DNA from: an uncultured Gemmataceae bacterium
GTDB taxonomy: Bacteria; Planctomycetota; Planctomycetia; Gemmatales; Gemmataceae
Direction of reading: 5' to 3'
Length of the DNA stretch: 21,236 nucleotides
Assembly (NCBI GenBank): GCA_937922175.1
Contig: CAKZUU010000464.1
Location: 1 to 21,236, forward strand
Shown here one piece after another: positions 7,448 to 14,731 of the stretch (position 1 is the first letter of the stretch; each line of letters starts with the position of its first letter). Position numbers and translations under genes: made by a program. The notes under the pieces are model-generated. The model saw only the letters and a list, made by a program, of their open reading frames with translations. It did not search any database and had not been told where the DNA came from.

Positions 7448-9864
7448 ACGAGGACATCATCGCCCCGCCGGACGAGGCTTCGGAAACAGCGTCGTCGAGA
7501 TTCACTTCCGAGTCATCCGCCCTGCCGGAACTGATTTTGCCCGTTTTGCCGCTGAAAAACACGGTACTATTCCCTTATCTCTTTGCACCGTTGTCTGTGG
7601 GCCGACCCGCATCAGTGGCCGCGGTCGAAGCCGCCTTGGCCAATGAAGAAAAAACCCTAGTCACCGTGGCCCAACGCAATTCCGACAGCGATTCGCCGAC
7701 CGAGGCGGATTTGTATCAGATCGGCACGCGTGCTGTGGTCAAGAAGATGGCCCGCAGCGACGATTCGCTGGAACTGTTGGTTCAGGGCATGGAACGCGTT
7801 CTTCTCAAGCGAGTCGAAACGGCCGACGGATACATGCGAGCGGCGATCGAATTGTTGCCGCTGCCGGACGACAGCGGCCCGGAAGTGGATGCGCTGTATC
7901 GAGCCGTGGTCGATCTGGCCAGCAAAGCGATTGAGATCGCCCAGCCACAGGCCGTCGCGGGTTTCAAGCAGGTCGTCGCCAGCACTCCTGACCCGATCCG
8001 CCTGGTTTACCTGCTCGGCTCAATGTTGAGCTTGGAAGTCCAGAAAGAGCAAGCTCTGCTCGAGGCCAACTCCCGCGTCGATGCTCTCCGCTTGTTACAT
8101 GGCTATTTGACCCACGAGGTCCAGGTGCTCGAGCTTCGGGCGAAAATCGCCTCTCAGGCCCAAAGTGAAATCAGTAAAGAACAGCGTGAGTACATGCTGC
8201 GGCAGCAGCTTCGCGCGATTCAGGAAGAGTTGGGGGAGAAAAGTCCGGAAAAAGCCGAGGTCGATGCGTTGCGACAACGCCTCGAGGAGGCCGACTTGCC
8301 CGAGGATGTCCGTCGAGAAGCCGAGCGAAGCTTGGCCCGGCTGGAACGACTTCCTCCGATGGCGCCGGATCATCAGGTCACTCGATCGCACCTCGAGTTG
8401 ATCCTGGAATTGCCCTGGAACAAAACCACCGAAGACCAACTCGATTTGAGCCGAACTCGGGCGATCCTCGACGAGGATCATTTCGATCTTGACGACGTCA
8501 AGCAGCGGATTGTCGAGCATCTGGCGGTGCTCAAGCTCAATCCGAGCGCGAAAGCACCGATCCTCTGTTTCGTGGGACCGCCCGGCGTGGGCAAGACGTC
8601 GTTGGGCCAGTCGATTGCGCGATCGATGGGTCGAAAATTCGAGCGGATGAGCTTGGGCGGATTGCACGACGAAGCGGAGCTTCGAGGACATCGACGCACG
8701 TACATCGGTGCCATGCCGGGGCGAATCATCCAGGCGGTTCGTCGGGCAGGCGTGAAGAATCCCCTGATCATGCTCGACGAAATCGACAAGCTGGGGCGCG
8801 ATTTTCGCGGCGACCCGGCCTCGGCCCTGCTCGAAGTGTTGGACCCGGCTCAAAATCACACCTTCCGTGATAATTATCTCGATTTGCCGTTCGATTTGTC
8901 GAAGGTCTTTTTCATCGCCACTGCCAACACATTGGACACGTTACCGAGGCCTCTTCTGGACCGCATGGAGGTGCTGCGGCTCTCGGGCTATACGGAAGAG
9001 GAGAAGTTCGAGATCGCCCGACGTTACATCCTCCCCCGTGTGTTGCAAGAGTCCGGGATCAAGCCGGAATTAGTGACCCTTCCCGATGACACTTTGCGCA
9101 CCGTCATTCAGAGTTACACTCGGGAGGCGGGCTGCCGACAGTTGGAGCGGGCCTTGGCTCGGCTGATGCGGAAGTTGGCCGTCCGCTTTGCTGATGGGCA
9201 GACGGAAGCCGTGGTCGTTTTCCATGAGCAGTTAGCCGATTTGCTCGGTCCGCCGCTGTTCCTTCCCGATCGACAACGACGAGATCTTCCGCCGGGGGTC
9301 GCCATTGGGCTGGCTTGGACAGAAACCGGCGGCGAAGTGCTCTACATCGAAGCGTCCCTTTTGCCCGGCCGACACGCGTTGCGGCTGACCGGCCAACTCG
9401 GCAAAGTGATGCGCGAGTCAGCAAAGACCGCACAAAGTTATGTTTGGTCTCATGCGGAGGATTGGGGGATTGATCCGCAAGTCATCAAATCCTCCGGGGT
9501 TCACATTCACGTGCCCGCCGGTGCCGTGCCAAAGGACGGTCCCTCGGCCGGCGTGGCTCTCGTCACGGCGTTGACTTCGCTCTACTCCGGCGTCCCCGCT
9601 CGAAGCGACACGGCGATGACCGGTGAGGTTACTTTGGCCGGACTGGTTCTGCCCATCGGAGGCGTGAAAGAGAAAGTCCTGGCGGCTCGACGCGCCGGCT
9701 TGAGACGGGTCGTCCTGCCGAAAGATAATGAGAAAGACACACGCGAGTTGCCCGACAATGTACGCCGCGAAATGGAAATAATCTTCGTGGAGCGGGTCGA
9801 TGATGTGGTGCGGGCCGTCTTGCCCGATTTATCCCACCGGAGACCCATCGTCACGACGAGTTGA
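7444..9864 (+). CDS. lon: ATP-dependent Lon protease
   Basis: Cytoplasmic AAA+ serine protease that degrades damaged and regulatory proteins; 806 residues, close to the E. coli length of 784. The N-terminal substrate-binding domain (about 28-230) opens with LPVLPLKNTVLFPYLFAPLS. A long coiled coil follows, including QREYMLRQQLRAIQEELGE. The AAA+ module has Walker A GPPGVGKTS (378-386), Walker B (IMLDEID) and sensor residues in TANTLDTLPRPLLDRME. The C-terminal S16 protease domain carries the Ser701-Lys744 dyad, with Ser in PKDGPSAGVAL and Lys in GGVKEKVLAARRAG; the 43-residue spacing equals that of E. coli Ser679-Lys722. The start is GTG, overlapping the hsp20 stop. A leucine tRNA begins 10 bases after the stop. 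Every key residue is present, so activity is expected. Confidence 0.97.
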   Translation: MNEDIIAPPDEASETASSRFTSESSALPELILPVLPLKNTVLFPYLFAPLSVGRPASVAAVEAALANEEKTLVTVAQRNSDSDSPTEADLYQIGTRAVVKKMARSDDSLELLVQGMERVLLKRVETADGYMRAAIELLPLPDDSGPEVDALYRAVVDLASKAIEIAQPQAVAGFKQVVASTPDPIRLVYLLGSMLSLEVQKEQALLEANSRVDALRLLHGYLTHEVQVLELRAKIASQAQSEISKEQREYMLRQQLRAIQEELGEKSPEKAEVDALRQRLEEADLPEDVRREAERSLARLERLPPMAPDHQVTRSHLELILELPWNKTTEDQLDLSRTRAILDEDHFDLDDVKQRIVEHLAVLKLNPSAKAPILCFVGPPGVGKTSLGQSIARSMGRKFERMSLGGLHDEAELRGHRRTYIGAMPGRIIQAVRRAGVKNPLIMLDEIDKLGRDFRGDPASALLEVLDPAQNHTFRDNYLDLPFDLSKVFFIATANTLDTLPRPLLDRMEVLRLSGYTEEEKFEIARRYILPRVLQESGIKPELVTLPDDTLRTVIQSYTREAGCRQLERALARLMRKLAVRFADGQTEAVVVFHEQLADLLGPPLFLPDRQRRDLPPGVAIGLAWTETGGEVLYIEASLLPGRHALRLTGQLGKVMRESAKTAQSYVWSHAEDWGIDPQVIKSSGVHIHVPAGAVPKDGPSAGVALVTALTSLYSGVPARSDTAMTGEVTLAGLVLPIGGVKEKVLAARRAGLRRVVLPKDNEKDTRELPDNVRREMEIIFVERVDDVVRAVLPDLSHRRPIVTTS

Positions 9865-9874
9865 TTTTTTCTCC

Positions 9875-9959
9875 GGCCGCGTGGCGGAATGGCAGACGCA
9901 GGGGACTTAAAATCCCCTCTCCGGTTACGGAGGTGCGGGTTCGAGTCCCGCCGCGGCCA
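9875..9959 (+). tRNA. tRNA-Leu (UAA anticodon)
   Basis: A complete class II tRNA of 85 bases. The acceptor stem GGCCGCG pairs perfectly with CGCGGCC, followed by discriminator A, as required for leucine. The D arm has GCG/CGC, the anticodon stem GGGGA/TCCCC carries the loop CTTAAAA (anticodon TAA), the variable arm is long with a CTCCG/CGGAG stem, and the T arm is GCGGG-TTCGAGT-CCCGC. CCA is not encoded. It starts 10 bases after the lon stop with only a T-run between, so it may be cut from the lon transcript or have a promoter inside lon. Confidence 0.95.
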
Positions 9960-10174
9960 GATCTTTCGGCTCTTCGCACCAGCACTCCCCGATTAGCCCG
10001 TCAGCGGCTAAACGGTCGCCAATCTTGACCATCGGTTGGCCACTCCGATGTGGGTCTGATGGCGGTTGGTTGAAGATTTCCGTTGTATTTCAATCGCCCG
10101 TAGCGACCGAAAACCTCGGCATTAGAATTGCAATCAGTTGACCAGGCTAATGCCACGGTTGCATTATCGCTATC

Positions 10175-10179
10175 GAGGA
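10175..10179 (+). promoter_or_regulatory. ribosome-binding site that decides the DUF1559 start
   Basis: GAGGA lies six bases before ATG 10186. The frame also has an upstream TTG at 10138, but that start has no such site and would put 16 extra residues ahead of the prepilin leader. The ATG is therefore preferred. Confidence 0.6.
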
Positions 10180-10185
10180 TTTGAC

Positions 10186-11223
10186 ATGACAATGGGTCGT
10201 CGCATCGGCTTTACTCTCATCGAGCTTCTGGTTGTGATCGCCATTATCGCCGTGTTGATTGGCCTCCTTCTACCTGCGGTCCAAAAAGTGCGTGAGGCGG
10301 CAGCGCGCGTCAAGTGCCAGAACAATATCAAACAACTCGCGTTGGCTGTTCACAACTACGAGGCGACCAATGGTGTCTTCCCTCCGAGCATGCTCGCTCC
10401 CGTGGGGGCCACCTTTGGCACCAACAACGGATCGTGGTCGGTGCATGGCCGAATCCTGGCATACATCGAACAGGGCAACGCCGGCGTGCTCGTCGACCTC
10501 GAATCCGGATGGGACAGCCCCCGGAACCGTGCGAGTGGAGTGCCCACCATGCGCATCCCGGTGTTTATTTGCCCCTCCGAGGTCAACGACATGGTGCGGA
10601 CTCGCAGTGGTGCGCCTTATGTCTATCCGGTCAACTACGGGTTTAATTTCGGCACTTGGCATATTTGGGATCCCACCACGGGGCGGGGCGGTGACGGAAC
10701 CTTCTACCCAAATGCTCGGCTCAAGGCGACAACCATCTACGACGGTATGAGTAATACCCTCATGATCGCCGAGGTCAAAGCCTTTACACCGTATAGTCGC
10801 AATTTGACGACCCCGGCGCCCGACATTCCACCATCCACCGAAGGTGACGTCGCGGCATTGGTGATGGCAGCACCCGACAAGAAAATGGGACCCGACGTCA
10901 ACGACAACACCGGCCACACGGAATGGCCCGACGGCCGCGTGCATCATAGCGGTTTCACAACGACCCTGCTTCCCAACGCCAAGGTGTTGGTAAACATCGG
11001 CGGCACTGAATACGATGCCGACTTCAACTCGCGACAAGAGGGCAGCAGCGCCACGCTCCCGACAAAAGCAGCGATCACGGCCCGGAGCTATCATGCCGGC
11101 GGAATTGTCAACGTTGCCTTGATGGACGGCTCTGTTCGATCGATCCACCAAGGCGTTTCACTGGCAATTTGGCGTGCTCTGGGGACAAGGGCAGGCAGGG
11201 AGCCTGTGGTCCTCCCGGAGTAA
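10186..11223 (+). CDS. DUF1559 family protein with prepilin-type N-terminus
   Basis: A member of the large planctomycete family of pilin-like proteins with DUF1559 domains. The N-terminus MTMGRRIGFTLIELLVV is a type IV prepilin/type II pseudopilin signal: short basic leader, cleavage after Gly, methylated Phe, Glu at position 5, then a hydrophobic helix to LLPAVQKVREAA. The DUF1559 body includes CQNNIKQLALAVHNYEATNG, an ice-binding-like or beta-rich middle with FICPSEVN and YDGMSNTLMIAEV, and the closing motif SYHAGGIVNVALMDGSVRSI, the H-X9-DG signature of the family. About 345 residues from the chosen start. The protein is probably anchored in the inner membrane or assembled by a pseudopilin system with its domain in the periplasm. 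The molecular role of the family is unknown. It stands alone between tRNA-Leu and the porin; no pilus gene is close by. Confidence 0.93.
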   Translation: MTMGRRIGFTLIELLVVIAIIAVLIGLLLPAVQKVREAAARVKCQNNIKQLALAVHNYEATNGVFPPSMLAPVGATFGTNNGSWSVHGRILAYIEQGNAGVLVDLESGWDSPRNRASGVPTMRIPVFICPSEVNDMVRTRSGAPYVYPVNYGFNFGTWHIWDPTTGRGGDGTFYPNARLKATTIYDGMSNTLMIAEVKAFTPYSRNLTTPAPDIPPSTEGDVAALVMAAPDKKMGPDVNDNTGHTEWPDGRVHHSGFTTTLLPNAKVLVNIGGTEYDADFNSRQEGSSATLPTKAAITARSYHAGGIVNVALMDGSVRSIHQGVSLAIWRALGTRAGREPVVLPE

Positions 11224-11370
11224 TACGTCGATTCTTTCGACTTGAAAAAAAGGCGATTTTTTGATCGAGGAAAAGCGGAGTCGCTCGCTTCAATCGTTTC
11301 AATTCGCCGCCAAATCGCGTCGATAAGTCACTGACAGACAGGTCAGGTCAGCGATGCCAAAGGATGGCGC

Positions 11371-12756
11371 ATGGGGCGACCGAATCGAGGAATGATTTCC
11401 ATTTCGGTGAGCCTTCTCCTCTTATCCGCATGGCTCGTCCGGGCCAGCGACGAGCCAACGGATCTCTCCCCGCTCGAACCTCGCCCACAGATGACAACGC
11501 CGGTCAATGAATCATCCGAAATCAGTCCATCGATCGAGACGGCCATTCGCGACCTGCTCGAGGATAAAGAGAAACGGCAAGAAGCGGAAAAGGCGAAGAG
11601 GGAGACCGATGGGAAAAAACCCACCGTGAACTGGACCGGACAGCTTCAGGCGGACATGTTAATGTTCACCCAGGATGCCGCCAGCAAAGCGATCTTTGGC
11701 AACATACCCAACGGTTCGGCATTCCGACGGGCTCGATTCGGCGTCTTCGGTCAGCATGAATTGACCGAATACCGGATCGAAATGGACTTCGCCTTTGCCG
11801 GTCGCCCGACGTTTCTCGACGTCTTTGCCGGCGTCATCAATCCGCAAACGCATGGCACGTTGCGGGTCGGACACGTCTTCGAGCCATTCAGTCTGGAGAG
11901 GATGACCCCCAACCGGTATCTGACGTTCCTCGAACGCTCGCTCATGGACCAGGCCTTTGCTCCGGTGCGCAATCTGGGCGTGATTTGGAGAAGACCATTC
12001 GCCCAAGAAGATGTCACCTTCGCTTTAGGCATGTTTCGTACCGACAGCGACTTTTACGGCGACGATCTCGGCGACTTGTTCGAGCACGCGATCACAAGTC
12101 GGCTCACTTGGATGCCCTATTATCGTTCATCCACCGGAGACCATTATCTCCTGGTCGGAGCCAGCGGCAGCTTCCGTGGGGCGAACAATCACATCGTTCG
12201 CTTCCGTGCCCAGCCGGAGGTCCGAATCGGGGCCATGATTCTGAGCGTTCCCTTCATGGCCGATACGGGATTGATTCCTGCGACTCACTCTTTTTTGCTC
12301 GGGACTGAGGCAATTTGGGTACGCGGAGCGTTCTCGGTGCAGGCTGAATATGCTGCCGCTCCGGTCGCTTCGATCAACTCCGGCACTCTGTGGTTTCAAG
12401 GATGGTATGTTTATGTGAGCTATTTTCTGACCGGCGAGCATCGCGGCATCCGACGCGACCAAGCCATCATGCAGCGGGTCATCCCGAAGCGTCCGTTATT
12501 TCGCACCGGTTCAGCGACGGGTGATCGGGAAACCGGGCCTGGTGCGTGGGAAGTTGCCTTGCGACTCTCGCACCTGGATTTGAACTCCGGAGCGATCACC
12601 GGCGGACGCATCACGGAATTGACGGCTGGTCTCAACTGGTATCTGACCCCGTACATGCGAATGACGTCAAATTATATCCACTCCTTTGCAAATCGCGATC
12701 AACAGAGGCAGACGCACACGGATACGTTTGGCCTTCGAGTCGGTTACGATTTTTAA
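11371..12756 (+). CDS. OprO/OprP-like (phosphate-selective type) outer membrane porin
   Basis: Predicted outer-membrane beta-barrel of 461 residues. It has a signal peptide (hydrophobic MISISVSLLLLSAWLVRAS), then a charged helical segment at about residues 48-80 (ETAIRDLLEDKEKRQEAEKA) likely to form a short coiled coil at the periplasmic end, then the barrel. Barrel strands alternate polar and hydrophobic residues and include NGSAFRRARFGVFGQHELTE, YRIEMDFAFAGRPTFLDVF and GTLRVGHVFEPFSLERMTPN, the pattern of the phosphate-selective porin O/P family. The protein ends in GLRVGYDF, with the C-terminal Phe expected for BAM-dependent insertion. AAAGGA six bases before the ATG supports the start. 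The substrate is unproven: many planctomycete members of this family are annotated by fold only. A phosphate link with the PhnD-like gene is possible, but the two are 9 kb apart. Confidence 0.82.
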   Translation: MGRPNRGMISISVSLLLLSAWLVRASDEPTDLSPLEPRPQMTTPVNESSEISPSIETAIRDLLEDKEKRQEAEKAKRETDGKKPTVNWTGQLQADMLMFTQDAASKAIFGNIPNGSAFRRARFGVFGQHELTEYRIEMDFAFAGRPTFLDVFAGVINPQTHGTLRVGHVFEPFSLERMTPNRYLTFLERSLMDQAFAPVRNLGVIWRRPFAQEDVTFALGMFRTDSDFYGDDLGDLFEHAITSRLTWMPYYRSSTGDHYLLVGASGSFRGANNHIVRFRAQPEVRIGAMILSVPFMADTGLIPATHSFLLGTEAIWVRGAFSVQAEYAAAPVASINSGTLWFQGWYVYVSYFLTGEHRGIRRDQAIMQRVIPKRPLFRTGSATGDRETGPGAWEVALRLSHLDLNSGAITGGRITELTAGLNWYLTPYMRMTSNYIHSFANRDQQRQTHTDTFGLRVGYDF

Positions 12757-12772
12757 GCGCTTGAGATGATGA

Positions 12773-12809
12773 GCGCGCGGCTTTTCGCAGCTTGCCTCTC
12801 GCCGCGCGC
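12773..12809. terminator. hairpin between convergent genes, candidate two-way terminator
   Basis: GCGCGCGGC pairs perfectly with GCCGCGCGC across a loop of 19 bases. It sits in the 67-base gap between the stop of the porin gene (+) and the stop of the small secreted protein gene (-), where a terminator is expected. There is no clear T-run on either side, so it may work with Rho or be weak. Confidence 0.45.
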
Positions 12810-12823
12810 CCGCTTTCCGCTAG

Positions 12824-13375
12824 TTACTCTTTGCCGGACTTTTCCAGTTCCATCGCCATTTCCATTTCTTGGCCCATGAAATTCATCTTCATGACCATCT
12901 TGGCCATGCCACCCAAGGGGATGTCTTTGGCCAGCCAAACCTTCGTTTCTCCTTCGATGTCCTGACCCATCAAACTGAGTTTCAGTTTGTAGCGCGTCCA
13001 TTCCGCTTCATGCTTTTTGCCGGCCACCTCGACGGTTTCTTTTCCGGCCTCGGCCTTCTCCACCTTGGCGTCGACGCCGGGTGGCAATTGTGTCGTGGAC
13101 AGTGGGTCGTACGGTTTGGTCAAGTCGATCGTATGTTTCTGCGATTGCTCTTGACCAAAGATGTTGGCGATGGCCTCGATTGTTACTTCCTTGTCGTTCT
13201 TGTCGACGACGGTTTGTTTCACCGAACCGGTCAGTTCCTGACCGGCGAGTTTCATGATCATTTTGTAGGAGGCCCATTGGCCTTTTTCCGCGGACTTGTA
13301 AGGATTATCATCCGCGAGCAAGGCTGCGGGGGCCAACGTCAGCGCCAACACGACGCTCAGGGACCGGAACAACAT
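12824..13375 (-). CDS. small secreted protein of unknown function
   Basis: A 183-residue protein with a clear signal peptide (MLFRSLSVVLALTLAPAALLA, cleavage expected before DDNPYK). A strong GGAGG five bases upstream marks the start. I do not recognise the family. The mature protein is lysine- and glutamate-rich with predicted alternating strands. A short motif recurs three times: KMIMKLAGQELTG (about 38-50), KLKLSLMGQDIEGETK (about 130-145) and MVMKMNFMGQEMEM near the C-terminus, each a hydrophobic strand, then GQ and an acidic residue. This suggests repeated beta units, perhaps a lipocalin-like or LolA-like sheet, but that is inference. The last repeat is unusually methionine-rich. It is the last gene of the leftward block, 63 bases after mrp with a hairpin between, so its link to the Fe-S genes is positional only. 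Probably periplasmic. Confidence 0.8.
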   Translation of the reverse strand: MLFRSLSVVLALTLAPAALLADDNPYKSAEKGQWASYKMIMKLAGQELTGSVKQTVVDKNDKEVTIEAIANIFGQEQSQKHTIDLTKPYDPLSTTQLPPGVDAKVEKAEAGKETVEVAGKKHEAEWTRYKLKLSLMGQDIEGETKVWLAKDIPLGGMAKMVMKMNFMGQEMEMAMELEKSGKE

Positions 13376-13393
13376 AAAAACCTCCGAGTGTGA

Positions 13394-13412
13394 GGGGCGG
13401 GTTCTCCGCCCC
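13394..13412 (-). terminator. GC-rich hairpin after mrp, before the secreted-protein gene
   Basis: GGGGCGG and CCGCCCC form a perfect 7-bp stem with a 5-base loop. On the - strand it falls 26 bases after the mrp stop and just before the GGAGG of the next gene. It has no T-run directly after it. It could be a weak terminator or attenuator for mrp, or a stability element at the 5' end of the next transcript. Confidence 0.4.
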
Positions 13413-13438
13413 GTGGGGTCAAAGGATAAACACAGGCT

Positions 13439-14257
13439 CTACAGTTCTACCTGCGGCAACACCTCGGGAGACGGAGAACGCTGTAACCGATCCCAAAGCG
13501 CCTTCGCCAACTCCAGGTAGCTTTTACTGATCGGGGCGTCGGGATAACGTCGAACGATCGGCTCTCCCAGGTCGCCACACTCCGCCACACGCGGGTCGAT
13601 CGGCAGTTCGCCCAAGTATGATACCCCAGTTTCTTCCGCGAGTTTCTTTCCGCCGCCATGACGGAAAATTTCGTACCGTTTTCCGTCGTCCCCCTGGAAA
13701 TAACTCATGTTCTCGATCGTTCCCAAGACGGGGACTCGCATTTCGCCGAACATGTTCAATGCCTTCCGGGCATCAATCAGACTGACCTCTTGCGGCGTGG
13801 TCACGATCACCGCCCCGGACACGATCACGGTCTGGCACAAGCTGAGTTGCGCGTCACCCGTTCCCGGCGGCATGTCGATGACCAGAACGTCTAAAGACCC
13901 CCAATCGATTTGGGTCAAAAACAGGGTGACGTACTTGGCCACCATCGGGCCGCGGAATAGGACACCGCGATTTGCATCCGGGAGAAACCCCATCGACATT
14001 AATTTCAGTCCGTATTTCTCGACGGGGAATGGGGTTGTCTGAGGGTCAACCAAACCCAGACCCATCATCATCGGGACACTGGGGCCGAAAATGTCGGCGT
14101 CCATCAAGCCCACTCGTTGACCCCGCGTCGCCAAGGCTAACGCCAGGTTGGCCGCAACGGTCGATTTTCCCACTCCACCTTTCCCGCTGGCCACGGCTAA
14201 AACGTGCTGGATCCCCGGCAAGGGCCTCTGCGGCGGAATCGACGGCTGCATCGACAC
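13439..14257 (-). CDS. Mrp/ApbC/NBP35-type P-loop ATPase, putative Fe-S cluster carrier
   Basis: A cytoplasmic P-loop ATPase of 272 residues that in this family carries and delivers [4Fe-4S] clusters. It has the deviant Walker A SGKGGVGKST (24-33), switch DADIFGPSVP (53-62), Walker B VIDMPPGTGDAQLS (126-139), and TTPQEVSLIDARKAL. After ENMSYF (182-187), where most Mrp proteins have a Cys-Pro-x-Cys pair bridging the cluster in the dimer, this one reads QGDDGKRYEIF. The only cysteines are Cys141 and Cys227, neither in a pair. The N-terminal DUF59 domain common in bacterial Mrp is absent; an in-frame TGA sits 18 codons upstream. The start is GTG, with GAGGA 10 bases away; ATG two codons later is the alternative. 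The DUF971 gene lies 59 bases upstream on the same strand. Family call is firm; Fe-S carriage is doubtful without the cysteines. Confidence 0.9.
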   Translation of the reverse strand: MSMQPSIPPQRPLPGIQHVLAVASGKGGVGKSTVAANLALALATRGQRVGLMDADIFGPSVPMMMGLGLVDPQTTPFPVEKYGLKLMSMGFLPDANRGVLFRGPMVAKYVTLFLTQIDWGSLDVLVIDMPPGTGDAQLSLCQTVIVSGAVIVTTPQEVSLIDARKALNMFGEMRVPVLGTIENMSYFQGDDGKRYEIFRHGGGKKLAEETGVSYLGELPIDPRVAECGDLGEPIVRRYPDAPISKSYLELAKALWDRLQRSPSPEVLPQVEL

Positions 14258-14316
14258 AGTGATGACTTCCTCGGTAAAATTTGAAGCATTCTGCCCCGGA
14301 AAGGTTCAGAATCGGT

Positions 14317-14667
14317 TCAGGCGGGTTCGCATAGTTTACGCAACAACTCCAAAGGGTAAATGCCCGTATCGTGACCGTCGCTCCAGATCACCTGGTAGGC
14401 GTAAGCGCCTCGACTGGGCATGGCCAACGGTCTCAAGGGGCCGGAATGAAGTTCCGCCTCCGTCAAGATTGGAAACGGGTTGGGCGGTTGCTGGCGTTTC
14501 TCTTGACACACGGCACACGGACAGGCATCTCGCAGACGGGAAAAACCGATCTGCCCTCGAAAACCGTCGTCCCACTCGATGATGAGAGAGTTCTCGACCC
14601 GTCGAATCGCGATCGGCCGACCCACCGTGCGCCCTCGATCTGTCTCGTGGCTCATCCACAGCTTCAT
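14317..14667 (-). CDS. DUF971 (GBBH-like N-terminal domain) protein
   Basis: A 116-residue cytoplasmic protein made almost wholly of one DUF971 domain, the small zinc fold also found at the N-terminus of gamma-butyrobetaine hydroxylase. Visible hallmarks are ENSLIIEWDDGFRGQI, a Cys-x-Cys-x-x-Cys cluster CPCAVC (Cys49, Cys51, Cys54) and WSDGHDTGIYPLELLRKLC with His99. The three cysteines plus this histidine match the zinc ligands of the domain. No hydroxylase domain follows. In plant HCF101, DUF971 is fused behind an Mrp ATPase, so the adjacent mrp gene (59 bases downstream, same strand) supports a joint role in Fe-S metabolism. The start at 14667 has no strong ribosome-binding site; ATG at 14655 is an alternative and removes four residues. 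Confidence 0.87.
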   Translation of the reverse strand: MKLWMSHETDRGRTVGRPIAIRRVENSLIIEWDDGFRGQIGFSRLRDACPCAVCQEKRQQPPNPFPILTEAELHSGPLRPLAMPSRGAYAYQVIWSDGHDTGIYPLELLRKLCEPA

Positions 14668-14731
14668 TGTAGGGAGTCAATGTCGATGAAAGCGAGCATT
14701 CAACAGGCCCAATCCTTCTCTTCCGGGAGCG

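Noticed and set aside
9960..10185. Gene or regulatory RNA in the 226-base gap after tRNA-Leu
   Set aside because: No open frame with a ribosome-binding site and no clear stem-loop; TAGAAT near 10122 lacks a convincing -35 partner.
11225..11262. Terminator after the DUF1559 gene (GTCGA/TCGAC stem and an A7...T6 stretch)
   Set aside because: The stem is only five pairs and is followed by A rather than T on the + strand; the A/T pairing is weak. Not strong enough to list.
14258..14316. A decayed DUF59 domain upstream of mrp
   Set aside because: The in-frame region upstream of the GTG is only 17 codons after a TGA and shows no DUF59 motif; the space to the DUF971 gene is too short.
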